Positions 27,294-35,837 are shown, numbered from the stretch's first letter. The stretch: DNA of 64,000 nt from Burkholderia sp. SRS-W-2-2016 (GCF_001931485.1 NZ_MSDV01000026.1:1-64000); one strand, 5' to 3'. The notes: generated by a model not told the origin, from the sequence alone. Made by a program: numbers and translations.

Positions 27294-28469
27294 TCAGGCG
27301 AGCGGACCCTGCCGCAACTGGCTCGCGTAGCTCGATGCGGTGCCGTCCAGCTGCTCCGGCCACTCCGCCGCCGGCGCATCGCCCGCGCGCGCGCCGGTTG
27401 CGGAGCCGAACTGGTCCATCTCGAAGTAAAGCTGCACGCAATGCAGCTCGTCCAGCATGAAGTGCAACGCATGCCCGATGCCCGGATGCAGCGCGGCCGG
27501 CAGGCCGATCTCCTTGAGTCCCGCGTCGAGCAGAAACTTGCGGGCGTCCTTCAACTGCCGGTAGGTCTGCACCCGCAAGCCGAAACTCATCAGCAGTGTT
27601 TTCGGATGCATCCCGAGGCTCGCGCGCAGTGCCACCGGTATCAGCGCAATGCTGTGGTGCTCGGCGCCCGCGCGCAGAAACACGCAGCGCTCGCCCGCAT
27701 ACGTCACTTCCGCCGACTTCGTCAGGCCGATGATCTCGGTATAGAAGCGCTCCGATGCCGCGAGGTCATTGACGAAAATCCGCACCGGACCGACCGCGCC
27801 CACCTTGAACGGACGCTGCAACAGCACGCCGCCGACATCGTAGGTATAGGGCAAAGCCGATTCGCGGCCGTAGCCGGACAGCAGATCGATACCGTTCTCG
27901 CGCGCCTGCTGAACCTCGTGTACCTCCGGCTGCTGCGGCAGCGGGAACTCTTCGTACGGCAAGTGGTTGTACATCGCCGCCGGCTTGCTCACGCCGTTCC
28001 AGCCGACCTGCTCCATCCCGTAGAACAGTTCGACCCGGTGGCCGTCCGGATCGTACGCGTAGACCGCCCAGTTGCTGCCCGGCAGGTCGCGGCCGATGCG
28101 GGCAATCTTGACGCCGTGCTTCTGGAAATATCGATGCGCGTCGTTCACTTCGCGCAGGCTGTTCACCTGAAACGAGATCTGATTGAGCGTTGCGCCGGCC
28201 TCGTAGTACGCGCGCCGCACCGGATCGGCGGTGTCCGGGTTGATCGCCACCAGCGCATGGTGATCGGTATTGCAGGTCGTGAAGCAACCGAGCAGTTGGC
28301 CTTCCTTGCCAACCAGCCGGTCGGTCTGCCGCAGGCCGAAGCTATCGACGAGCCGCTGCTCGCCGCCTTGCGTGTCCGCGCACCACAGACCGAGATGGCC
28401 CAACCGTACTGCCTTGAAGGGTTGCGCGAACATCACGCCGCCCACGTCGTACCGCTCCTCGCGATTCAT
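27294..28469 (-). CDS. two-domain VOC superfamily protein (extradiol dioxygenase-like)
   Basis: 391 residues from the ATG at 28469, which has GGAGA upstream; a longer frame adds a poor N-terminus. Two tandem VOC modules share an opening motif: YDVGGVMFAQPFK at residue 7 and YDVGGVLLQRPFK at 210, so the protein arose by duplication. Domain 1 keeps His25 (GHLGLW) and Glu147 (HRVELFYG) but has Gln97 where an extradiol dioxygenase has its second His (LNQISFQV). In domain 2 the three positions are Pro228, Ser295 and a Gln (VQLYF). Context (flavin hydroxylase, FAA hydrolase) argues for ring cleavage; the ligand set argues for caution. It could be an atypical dioxygenase, isomerase or lyase. Confidence 0.85.
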   Translation of the reverse strand: MNREERYDVGGVMFAQPFKAVRLGHLGLWCADTQGGEQRLVDSFGLRQTDRLVGKEGQLLGCFTTCNTDHHALVAINPDTADPVRRAYYEAGATLNQISFQVNSLREVNDAHRYFQKHGVKIARIGRDLPGSNWAVYAYDPDGHRVELFYGMEQVGWNGVSKPAAMYNHLPYEEFPLPQQPEVHEVQQARENGIDLLSGYGRESALPYTYDVGGVLLQRPFKVGAVGPVRIFVNDLAASERFYTEIIGLTKSAEVTYAGERCVFLRAGAEHHSIALIPVALRASLGMHPKTLLMSFGLRVQTYRQLKDARKFLLDAGLKEIGLPAALHPGIGHALHFMLDELHCVQLYFEMDQFGSATGARAGDAPAAEWPEQLDGTASSYASQLRQGPLA

Positions 28470-28544
28470 GCCGCCGTCTCCATAGTTGATCGATTCGGGA
28501 TGTGCGGGTGTGGCTGCCCCGCGGGCCCGGCCACACACCCGCTA

Positions 28545-29435
28545 TCAGCGCGACAGATGCTGATGCGCGAACTCCACCACCTTCTGCATCGCGGCCACCG
28601 AGGCCGGCAGCGTCGGATGCATGGTCGTGAACATCATCGGCGCCTCGTAGACCGCCAGTTCGATCTCGCCGCCCGCTTCCCGGTAGCGCTGCATGAAGCG
28701 ATCGGCCTCGGTTCCCGGCACTTCGGATTCGATGTCGTGGTAGTTGTGCACGTCGTCGTCGGTGGCGAGCACCCACAGCGCCGGCGGCAGAAAGACCGGC
28801 TCGCCGCGTTCGAGGACCAGCGTCGGGCTGCCTTCCTTCATGTTGGCTTCGGTCTGCCAGTAGCCGTCGTGCAGACCGATCACCTCGGCGGCCCAGTCCG
28901 GCGCATTGCCCTCAGCCAGCAGGCGCTTCGCATAGCGATAGCGGCCGTACGGATTGATCACTGGCCACAGCATCGACACGCATCTGACCGTCGCGTCGAC
29001 CTCCGGCGAGCCCTGCGGCAGCGCGATCGCCGCGTATTGCGCATCGTGCGGGCGCATCGCCACGAGCATCCCGAGGTGGCCGCCGCTCGAATTGCCGGAC
29101 AGTCCGATGCGTTCAGGATCGACCTTGAAACGCGCGGCATTCGCCTTCAGCCAGCGGATCCCGTAGTTGATGTCGGACGGCGACTTCGGATAGGCGCCCT
29201 GCACGCCCTGGCGGAAATCGAGCGACACCACCACCAGACCCGAGCGGGCCAGCGCCTCGTGAACCGCCTTGCCGCGGGTCCGGTCGAACTTGCTCCACGC
29301 GCCGCCATGCAGCTCGATCACGGCCGCGAACGGGCCTTCACCGTCGGGCGTGTAGACGCGCGCCAGCAGCTCCACGTCGTCGTGCTTCAGATAGACCACG
29401 TCCTCGACCTTGATAGCTTCCATCTGCTCTACCAT
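28545..29435 (-). CDS. alpha/beta hydrolase (esterase/lipase, HSL-like)
   Basis: 296 residues. The oxyanion motif HGGAWSKF and nucleophile elbow GNSSGGHLGM identify the HSL/BD-FAE esterase branch. A candidate acid is in LATDDDVHNY and the general-base His in FTTMHPTLP. No signal peptide, so cytosolic. It could hydrolyse the ester or lactone made by the BVMO in the same operon; it does not resemble classical meta-cleavage product hydrolases. GAGG lies ten bases before the ATG at 29435. Spacing to the flavin monooxygenase gene upstream is 56 bases. Confidence 0.9.
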   Translation of the reverse strand: MVEQMEAIKVEDVVYLKHDDVELLARVYTPDGEGPFAAVIELHGGAWSKFDRTRGKAVHEALARSGLVVVSLDFRQGVQGAYPKSPSDINYGIRWLKANAARFKVDPERIGLSGNSSGGHLGMLVAMRPHDAQYAAIALPQGSPEVDATVRCVSMLWPVINPYGRYRYAKRLLAEGNAPDWAAEVIGLHDGYWQTEANMKEGSPTLVLERGEPVFLPPALWVLATDDDVHNYHDIESEVPGTEADRFMQRYREAGGEIELAVYEAPMMFTTMHPTLPASVAAMQKVVEFAHQHLSR

Positions 29436-29491
29436 CTTCAGTATTCCTCATCTAGGTTTGTGCAATCCCGCCAATCGGTTTCGCTGTCCGC

Positions 29492-30718
29492 TCAGCCCGC
29501 CATCCCGAGCAGCATCCGGCCGTATGGAACCATCGCCGCCTCCCAGTTCGCGCCGAAGTGCGAACCGGTGGTCAGGGAATCCCGGTACCACGACTGCAAC
29601 GGGTTGCGGTCGTGCACGATCTCCGCGCTGGTGGTCGACACCAGCGTTTCGATGCCGCGCCGCGCGACCCGGTTCGCCCACACCGAATCGCGATGCGCCG
29701 CCTGCGCGTCATGCGGGCTCACGCACTTGCCGGAAGCGATCAGATCGGCCACGTGCCGGTGCCGGCGATGCGCGACGAAGATCGCCGCGTCGATGTCCGC
29801 GGCGGCCTCGCCGAGCTTGCACTGAATGATCTGCGAGTCGGACAGCGTGGTCGTGCCGCGCGAGACCCGCCCGCGCATCGTCAGCCCGGTGTGTTCGAGC
29901 ACGAGACGCGCGAGCGCGAGCGTCACCGGCAACTGCGTGAAGATCGCGAACGCCGCGCGCGGCGCCTTCAACAGCGGATAGTCGGGATGCACCGCACTGC
30001 CCGGGGTCTCGCCTTTTTTCAGATCCGCGTCGCTCACCATCCGATGCTCCGGCACGAACACGTCGCCAAGCGAGACCGTGTTGCTGCCGGTGCCACGCAG
30101 CCCCAGCGTCTGCCAGTCATCGAGGATCGTCACGTCGGACATCGGCACCAGCAGGTACTGCAGCGAGCGGCCGCCGTCGTGTTCGACCCACGCGCCCACC
30201 ACCAGCCATTCCGCGTGTTTGCAGCCGCTCGCAAACGGATAGGTGCCGGAGATGCGGTAGCCGCCCTTCGCCCGTTGCGCGATCGCGCGCGGCGCGAGGC
30301 TCGAAGCGACCACCGCGAGCGGATTCGAGCCCCACAGGTCTTCCTGCGCCTGCTCGGGAAAACAGCCGGCGACCCACGCGTGCTCGCCGAATACCGACAG
30401 CACCCATGCGCTCGACGGACAGCCCATCGCGAGTTCCTCCACCACGCGCGAGAGCAGCAATGGGGAGCTTTGCAGCCCGCCGTAGCGCTTCGGCTGGAGA
30501 ATGCGCGAGAGTCCGGTTGCGCGGAAACAGTCGACGGTTGCCTGCGGGACGTTGCGCTGGCGCAGGCAGTCCGCCTCGCGCTCTTTCAGCACGTCGACCA
30601 TGTCGAGTGCGGTGTCGAACAGCTTGCGCTCGGCGTCGTTCATCCAGCTGTCGTCGACCATCCGGTAGGACGGCAGCGGCGACTTCACAGCGTTTTCGAT
30701 TACCTGCTGATTGACCAT
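29492..30718 (-). CDS. flavin-dependent monooxygenase, oxygenase component (HsaA/HpaH-like)
   Basis: 408-residue acyl-CoA-dehydrogenase-fold monooxygenase. Seen: LSRILQPKRYGGLQ, the substrate/flavin region YRISGTYPFASGCKHAEWL (GxYPFASG is characteristic of the HsaA/C2-hydroxylase group), TLGLRGTGSNTVSLGDVFVPEHR, and a C-terminal helical bundle ending ETLVSTTSAEIVHDRNPLQ. It hydroxylates a phenolic ring ortho to the OH using reduced flavin and O2. The flavin reductase gene 51 bases upstream supplies FMNH2 or FADH2. Together they resemble HsaA/HsaB of steroid ring-A breakdown, though no other steroid gene is seen. Confidence 0.9.
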   Translation of the reverse strand: MVNQQVIENAVKSPLPSYRMVDDSWMNDAERKLFDTALDMVDVLKEREADCLRQRNVPQATVDCFRATGLSRILQPKRYGGLQSSPLLLSRVVEELAMGCPSSAWVLSVFGEHAWVAGCFPEQAQEDLWGSNPLAVVASSLAPRAIAQRAKGGYRISGTYPFASGCKHAEWLVVGAWVEHDGGRSLQYLLVPMSDVTILDDWQTLGLRGTGSNTVSLGDVFVPEHRMVSDADLKKGETPGSAVHPDYPLLKAPRAAFAIFTQLPVTLALARLVLEHTGLTMRGRVSRGTTTLSDSQIIQCKLGEAAADIDAAIFVAHRRHRHVADLIASGKCVSPHDAQAAHRDSVWANRVARRGIETLVSTTSAEIVHDRNPLQSWYRDSLTTGSHFGANWEAAMVPYGRMLLGMAG

Positions 30719-30769
30719 CTTGATACCCCGGTGAAGAACGGTTCGTGATTGACGGGTGCGCTAGCGCAC

Positions 30770-31264
30770 TCAGTTATGCGCCGAAATACCGGCATAGCCG
30801 CTGCGGTAGTAGAGCAATGGCGCGCTTTGCTCGACCGCATGCACGTCCACCACGCGGCCGACGAAAATAGAGTGCGTGCCCGATTCGATCGCTTCGCCCA
30901 GCTCGCAATCGAACGCAACCAGCGCATCCATCAGCACCGGCGCGCCGGTCTTCAGCGTCGACCAGCGGCCGGACTCGAAGCGCTCCGCGCGCACCAGATG
31001 ATTCGCGAAGCGTTGGGCCACCTCGCTCTGCTGCGCGGACAGCACATTCACGCAGAACCTGCGGCTTGCGACGATCATCTGATGGGTCGAGTTCTGGCGA
31101 TTCACGCAAATCACCAGTTGGGCCGGCGCCGCGGAAAGCGAGCAAACTGCGGTGGCGGTCATGCCGCCGCGCTGTGCATCGGCGACGCTGGTAATCAGCG
31201 TGACGCCGGCGGCCAGGTTCTTCATCGCGGACTTGAAATCCGCTTCACTCACGGTCTCTAACAT
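30770..31264 (-). CDS. flavin reductase, two-component monooxygenase partner
   Basis: 164 residues, normal for the HpaC/HsaB flavin reductase family. FKSAMKNLAAGVTLITS at the N-terminus, GGMTATAVCSLSAAPAQLVICVN binding flavin, and a C-terminal GTHSIFVGRVVDV with the conserved His are visible. It uses NAD(P)H to reduce free flavin for the oxygenase at 29492. The ATG at 31264 is chosen because GGAG lies shortly upstream; the frame extends further without a ribosome site. Probably the first gene of the operon running to the BVMO gene. Confidence 0.93.
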   Translation of the reverse strand: MLETVSEADFKSAMKNLAAGVTLITSVADAQRGGMTATAVCSLSAAPAQLVICVNRQNSTHQMIVASRRFCVNVLSAQQSEVAQRFANHLVRAERFESGRWSTLKTGAPVLMDALVAFDCELGEAIESGTHSIFVGRVVDVHAVEQSAPLLYYRSGYAGISAHN

Positions 31265-31360
31265 GTCTCCACTCCGTATTTGTCGCATTACCGCAACCGG
31301 GTCAGCTACGGATTCATGGTATCCACCGCCGCAACCGCTGTGAAATGCTATTTCTGACGA

Positions 31361-31396
31361 GGCCATGCATGGGGTGCATGACTGACTTGCATGGCC
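31361..31396 (-). promoter_or_regulatory. inverted repeat upstream of the flavin reductase operon
   Basis: Perfect 9-base arms GGCCATGCA (31361-31369) and TGCATGGCC (31388-31396) with an 18-base spacer, about 100-130 bases upstream of the flavin reductase start and between it and the porin terminator. A third TGCATG copy lies inside the spacer. The position suits an operator for a regulator such as the LysR at 21205, as inference. Confidence 0.45.
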
Positions 31397-31429
31397 AACG
31401 CGCACTGCTTCATTCGCGCGACGTGAGCG

Positions 31430-31449
31430 CGCCGGCCTGCTGGCCGGCG
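31430..31449 (-). terminator. hairpin after porin gene
   Basis: Perfect 8-base stem CGCCGGCC (31430-31437) and GGCCGGCG (31442-31449) with loop TGCT, 28 bases downstream of the porin stop. No T-run. It probably separates porin mRNA from the flavin reductase operon. Confidence 0.55.
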
Positions 31450-31477
31450 TCGCTAATTACATCTTTACGGGTCTTCT

Positions 31478-32656
31478 TTAGAACCGGTGGCACAGGCCGA
31501 ATACCGCGGCAATCTGCGTACTCGTGCTGGACGGCGCGCCGGTCAGCATGATCCACGGATGCAGATTATTCGAGGTCTTCTGATAGAACGCGTCCACGTA
31601 GAGATTCGTGCGCTTGGACAGGAAGTACGACACGCCAACGTTGGTTTGCCAGTAGTTGCCCGAGGCCGAACCCTCAGTGGCATGCGTATAGGCCTGCGAG
31701 AACGAGCCGATCAGGTCCGGCGCGAAGTCGTAGCGCACGCTGCCTTCGAGGTTCTGGAAGTGCACGGAGCCGCTACCGCCACCGCTTCCCGTCGCCCCGG
31801 AAAATAGCGAGCCGGTGGCCGGATTATCGAATTGGGTGTTGGTATAGAGCAGGCCGAAATTGGCGCGACCGACCGTATATCTTCCTCCCACCGCCCATTC
31901 CTGAACGGCCGATGCGGTGGCGAGAAAAGGCGTGGTCGAATAACTGAAATAGGAGTCCGACGGAATTGCGCCATTGGTGTCCTTGTTGACTGCCGGATTG
32001 TCGAGATGCACATAAGCGGTGGCCAACTGCAGATTGCCTTTCGTGTAGGTCGCGCCGACGCTCCACGAACGGTTGCTGGCGAAATTGGTCGAGTTCGAGA
32101 ATGCGTACATCGCTTCGGCCTGCAGACCGGCGTAGACGGGGCTCACGTATTTGACCGAATTGTCGGTCCGATAGGTCAGGAAACCTTCGTTATCCAGCGG
32201 ATGTAACGCAGAACCGGTGAGGGTCGTGCTGCCCAGCAATGGCGCGATGAAATCCTGCAGCGGACTATATTGCCGGCCCATGCTCAGCGTCCCGTACTGT
32301 TTGGAGGTCAGTCCCACCCATGCCTGCCGGCCGAACAGACGGCCGCCCTGCAGCGACGCACCGGTGAACTGGTTGAAGCCGTTTTCCAGATGCGCGACGG
32401 TGCTCACACCGCCCCCGAGATCTTCGACCACCCTCAACCCCCAGCGCGGTGCGAGCAGCGGACCGCTGAGGGTCTGCCACGACGAATGTCCGCCGGTGTT
32501 GCTGGTGTAAAGAATGCCGCCGTCGAGGATCCCGAACAGCGTCACGCTGCTTTGCGCATGGGCCGCTCCCGCGGTGGACATCAGAACCCCCAGCGCGAGA
32601 GCCGGTTTTTTCAGGCGCATGGTTGCAAGCATGCGTGCGACGGTAGATGCCATCAT
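31478..32656 (-). CDS. outer-membrane porin, Gram-negative trimeric type
   Basis: 392 residues with a signal peptide ending AGAAHA, then mature QSSVTLFGILDGGILYTSN, the standard start of Burkholderiales porins. The constriction-loop region follows LFGRQAWVGLTSKQYGTLSMGRQYSP. The C-terminus ends CHRF, with the terminal Phe needed for BAM recognition. It forms a 16-strand channel for small anionic or neutral solutes. It lies between the AAHS transporter and the monooxygenase genes, so it probably raises uptake of the pathway substrate. AGGATCACGA precedes the ATG. Confidence 0.95.
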   Translation of the reverse strand: MMASTVARMLATMRLKKPALALGVLMSTAGAAHAQSSVTLFGILDGGILYTSNTGGHSSWQTLSGPLLAPRWGLRVVEDLGGGVSTVAHLENGFNQFTGASLQGGRLFGRQAWVGLTSKQYGTLSMGRQYSPLQDFIAPLLGSTTLTGSALHPLDNEGFLTYRTDNSVKYVSPVYAGLQAEAMYAFSNSTNFASNRSWSVGATYTKGNLQLATAYVHLDNPAVNKDTNGAIPSDSYFSYSTTPFLATASAVQEWAVGGRYTVGRANFGLLYTNTQFDNPATGSLFSGATGSGGGSGSVHFQNLEGSVRYDFAPDLIGSFSQAYTHATEGSASGNYWQTNVGVSYFLSKRTNLYVDAFYQKTSNNLHPWIMLTGAPSSTSTQIAAVFGLCHRF

Positions 32657-32724
32657 TCGTGATCCTAATTTAATAGTGTAGATTTTTGCCGTCTTACATC
32701 CGCTACGCGAACCGGCTTCGTCGA

Positions 32725-32759
32725 CCCGAGCCTCCCGCTCGGGCCGGCGAATTCCGGCC
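32725..32759 (-). terminator. double hairpin after AAHS transporter gene
   Basis: Two adjacent stems directly after the transporter stop (32762): GGCCGG/CCGGCC at 32742-32759 with a six-base loop, and CCCGAGC/GCTCGGG at 32725-32743 with a five-base loop. They share two bases, so only one forms fully at a time. A likely terminator between transporter and porin. Confidence 0.5.
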
Positions 32760-32761
32760 GT

Positions 32762-34123
32762 TTACTTCTCCACTCCTCCCTGAAATTGCATGTCGAGCCG
32801 CGGTTCGTCGCGCCGGTTGCGGTCGCTCGAATAGCGGTGCTGGACCGCCGAAATCGCCAGCGCGGACAGCACGCCCGGAATCGCGAACGCGAGGAACATG
32901 TGATGGATCGAGAACGACATCGATACCAGCCAGCCGGCCAGCAACGGCCCGAGCATGCCGCCGATCCGCCCGACGCTCGACGCGAAGCCGAGCGCGCTCG
33001 AACGCACGAACACCGGATAGAACTGCGACATGTAGACCTGCACCAGATTCTGCGCACCGACCACCGGCACGCCCGCCACGGCGATCAGCACATAGGCCCA
33101 GGTGGGGCTGCGGTTCAGTGCGAACAGGACCATGGTGACCGTGCCCAGCAGATACAGGCCGACGAGAATCCGTTTGAGCGAATAGTGATCGCCGGCATAG
33201 CCCATCACCAGGGTCCCGACGATCGCGCCGCATTGCAGGACGATCAGAAACATCAGGCTCGAATTCATCGTGAAACCGGCTTCGAGCATCAGCTTCGGCA
33301 GCCAGTTGATCAGCCCGTAGCCGAGGATCAGATGGAAGAAGATCGCCGCGGTGAACATCGCAGTGCTCACCGCGCGGCCTTCGTTGAACAGGCTCGCGAG
33401 CGGCGTCTGTTTGGCGGTTTCGTGCGACTCGACCAGTCGAACGTCGGCCGGAATCGTGCGGGTCGGGTCGATGCGCGCGAGCACGCCGCGCAACTCCGCG
33501 TCGCGCCCTTCACGCAGCAGAACGAAGCACGATTCCGGCAGGTAGCGGTACGCCAGCGGCAGGAAGATCAACGGCACGGCGCCCATCCACAGCACGAAGC
33601 GCCAGCCGTACTCGCCAATCGCGAGAATCCCGATGAACGGTGACAGCATCCCGCCGAGACAATAGCCGCACATCATGATCGCGGTGATCGTGGTGCGGCT
33701 TTTCTGCGGGGAGTAGTCGGTAAGCAGCGCAATCGCGTTCGGTAGGATGCCGCCCAGTCCGAGGCCCGCGAGGAAGCGGAACAGGCCGAACACTTGCGGG
33801 CCCGGTGCCACGCCGCCCAGCGCGGTGAACAGGCTGAACAGGATCACGGTGGCGGCCACCATCCGCTTGCGGCCGAAGCGGTCGGCGAGAACGCCGAACG
33901 TGATCGCGCCGAACAGCATTCCGAACAGGCTGTAGCTGCCCAACGCGCCGGCCTCAACCGGCGTCAGGTGCCACTCCTTCATCATCGGCGGCAGGATGGC
34001 GCCGAACACGGCAGTGTCGTAGCCGTCGAAGATGACGCAAAAGAAGCCAATAATCAGCAGAATGAAATGAAAGCGCCGGAAATCGCTTTTCGCAATGTAG
34101 TCGGATACGTTCAGCTGGTTCAC
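32762..34123 (-). CDS. MFS transporter, aromatic acid:H+ symporter (AAHS) type
   Basis: 453 residues, twelve predicted membrane segments. Signatures: FDGYDTAVFGAILPPM in TM1, the aromatic-acid transporter Asp motif; GVLADRFGRKRM in the TM2-TM3 loop; LPESCFVLL at the end of TM6. The PcaK/BenK group imports benzoate-like acids with protons. Here it most likely imports the substrate of the 22312-31264 enzymes. It is a separate unit: hairpins follow it and 272 bases separate it from the DUF3237 gene upstream. That gap shows no gene. Confidence 0.93.
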   Translation of the reverse strand: MNQLNVSDYIAKSDFRRFHFILLIIGFFCVIFDGYDTAVFGAILPPMMKEWHLTPVEAGALGSYSLFGMLFGAITFGVLADRFGRKRMVAATVILFSLFTALGGVAPGPQVFGLFRFLAGLGLGGILPNAIALLTDYSPQKSRTTITAIMMCGYCLGGMLSPFIGILAIGEYGWRFVLWMGAVPLIFLPLAYRYLPESCFVLLREGRDAELRGVLARIDPTRTIPADVRLVESHETAKQTPLASLFNEGRAVSTAMFTAAIFFHLILGYGLINWLPKLMLEAGFTMNSSLMFLIVLQCGAIVGTLVMGYAGDHYSLKRILVGLYLLGTVTMVLFALNRSPTWAYVLIAVAGVPVVGAQNLVQVYMSQFYPVFVRSSALGFASSVGRIGGMLGPLLAGWLVSMSFSIHHMFLAFAIPGVLSALAISAVQHRYSSDRNRRDEPRLDMQFQGGVEK

Positions 34124-34395
34124 GTTGTGTCGTCTCCAGGGCGGCCGCGCGAGCGCGGCGCTTTTTTATAGAAGGATGGAGAGACACTAAGAGATGCGCG
34201 GCGAATCGGCCAATGCATTGTGGGCCGAGGCGATGCACGCAGGACATAGCTGCGCGCGAAGCCCCGTGCACGTGGGGTTGCGGGTGTCCGGACGGGGGGA
34301 TTGCCAGGGTAAATCCCCGGGAGAACGGGGGATTAGCGGGTTACCGGTGATCGGATTCGGACGACGGCGAATTTCAGTTTGAAGCGGCAGTCCCA

Positions 34396-34848
34396 CTACT
34401 CCACGCGAAACACCCGCAACTCGACGCAGTCGGGATGCCGGATACCGGACGCGACGAAGATATGGCGAGTCAGCCATGCGTGCTCAGCCGATGTTGTTTC
34501 GAAGCGCGGCGTGGTGCGAAAGTACACCTGCTCCGGTGGAACGGGTTCGCCGCGGGTGATCCGCTCCATCACGTCGATGGGGCCGAAACGCACGCCGGTG
34601 TTGACGATGAAAAGATGCTCGCCGTTGTCGAGACGCGCTGCGTAACGGGCGTCGAGCGTCGTGAAGCCGTCGGCGCGGATCAGTTGATAGTCCGCGCCGG
34701 CCGCGCAGATTTCACCGGAAATCTCGCCGCGAATGGTGCCGCCGAGAATCGGCACGATGCGGCGCAATCCGTCGCCGGTCTCGCCGACCGTTACCGGTTG
34801 GCCGACTTCGATCCTGATGTCGGCGATATGCGTTAGAACGGGTTGCAT
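34396..34848 (-). CDS. DUF3237 family protein
   Basis: 150-residue protein matching the DUF3237 family, small beta-barrel proteins often found beside Baeyer-Villiger monooxygenases and alicyclic catabolism genes. Recognisable stretches: ILGGTIRGEISGEICAAGAD, GFTTLDARYAARLDNGE, FIVNTGVRFG and YFRTTPRFET. No signal peptide. Function unknown; a binding or isomerase role has been guessed for relatives. AGGAGACC precedes the ATG at 34848. It is the first gene of the catabolic island, behind an operator-like promoter (34874-34907). Confidence 0.88.
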   Translation of the reverse strand: MQPVLTHIADIRIEVGQPVTVGETGDGLRRIVPILGGTIRGEISGEICAAGADYQLIRADGFTTLDARYAARLDNGEHLFIVNTGVRFGPIDVMERITRGEPVPPEQVYFRTTPRFETTSAEHAWLTRHIFVASGIRHPDCVELRVFRVE

Positions 34849-34873
34849 GCTTGGGTCTCCTGTTTATACCGTC

Positions 34874-34907
34874 TCGAACGTTCGATTTTCTATCAGGCAA
34901 CCTGATA
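34874..34907 (-). promoter_or_regulatory. two operator-like palindromes upstream of DUF3237 gene
   Basis: TCGAACGTTCGA, a perfect 12-base palindrome (34874-34885), and TATCAGG-CAA-CCTGATA, a perfect 7-base inverted repeat (34891-34907), lie 26-59 bases upstream of the DUF3237 start. The area is AT-rich for this genome and contains TATAAA on the minus strand at about 34864-34869. It looks like a regulated promoter; no adjacent repressor gene was found. Confidence 0.55.
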
Positions 34908-34962
34908 ATAAAAGAGGAACATGAAATGCCCGGTACAAACTCGGAGTGTGCGTGAGGCAGGA

Positions 34963-35751
34963 TCAGGATTGAGCGGCGTCCGCCGGCGGCCCCGCCGCCA
35001 CCACACACGCCCGCAACGCCGCCGCGACCCGCTCCTCGAGCCGCCCCACCGCGGCATCGCCGCCAGGCGAAAGCGCCTGCTTCACACTAACCACCCGCTC
35101 TGCAAGATACCGCCGCCCGCTGCCGATCGCGTCCTCGAACTCATTGGCGCGCCGATTGATTTCCTGCGGATCGGCGCTGACCAGCAACACCGCGTGAGCC
35201 AGCACGACGTGCAACGGCGCAACCGCCCCGGCTGCCGACATCACCGCCGACGCCGCCTCCACCCGCCGCCAATACTGCGCAGTACCCGCGATCTTGCGCG
35301 CATCGTCCGGCGGACCCCACGCCAGATTGAAGCGGCCATCGCAAAACGAGCCCTCCACCGTCTGCCAGTGCGTTTGCAGCCCCAGCGTGCCGAGCGCATC
35401 GGCGAGGATCGCGCACAGATGTCGATAGACCGTTTCGGAACGATCGCCGACGGTACCCCGCAGCGGATACGCGAGGCTCAGATTCAGAATGCCCGGCCCC
35501 TGCGGCACCAGCCCGCCGCCGGACATGCGCAGATACACCGGACACCCGCGCGCCGCGAACTCGGCGCGAGCGCGCTCGAACTCGGCGAAGCGCCGGTAAC
35601 TGCGCGGCACCACCAGCGACAGCGGCGCCTCCCAAAGATGCGCGACGCACCGCCCCGCCGCCGCCAGCGACAGCAACTCCATCTCCGCGGCGAGCGGGTC
35701 GGCGCGGCCAACCTCGATATCGACAATCTCGAATGGCATAGGCATGAACAT
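34963..35751 (-). CDS. lipoate-protein ligase A family protein
   Basis: 262 residues of the LplA/LipB/BirA catalytic fold. The lipoate site is YLRMSGGGLVPQGPGILN, and DDARKIAGTAQYWRR carries the catalytic Lys. Start uncertain: MFMPMPFEIVD has three Met codons and no strong ribosome site. It follows acoC by 86 bases on the same strand and so probably lipoylates Lys46 of that protein's lipoyl domain. Similar ligases occur at the end of other acetoin clusters. The C-terminal accessory domain of E. coli LplA is absent. Confidence 0.88.
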   Translation of the reverse strand: MFMPMPFEIVDIEVGRADPLAAEMELLSLAAAGRCVAHLWEAPLSLVVPRSYRRFAEFERARAEFAARGCPVYLRMSGGGLVPQGPGILNLSLAYPLRGTVGDRSETVYRHLCAILADALGTLGLQTHWQTVEGSFCDGRFNLAWGPPDDARKIAGTAQYWRRVEAASAVMSAAGAVAPLHVVLAHAVLLVSADPQEINRRANEFEDAIGSGRRYLAERVVSVKQALSPGGDAAVGRLEERVAAALRACVVAAGPPADAAQS

Positions 35752-35837
35752 GAAAAAAGCGACCGCGGGTCCGGCCGCGGCGACACCGGCCAGACCCGCT
35801 CGCGCAACGGTCGCCCGAGCTTACGCGAACTCGCCCG

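Noticed and set aside
27288..29825. Plus-strand open frame of about 845 codons
   Set aside because: Antisense shadow of four minus-strand catabolic genes; no domain and low-complexity Arg/His content.
29492..31264. Steroid ring-A (hsaABCD) degradation cluster
   Set aside because: The HsaA/HsaB-like pair fits, but the VOC protein lacks a canonical triad, the hydrolase is an HSL-type esterase, and no other steroid gene is present.
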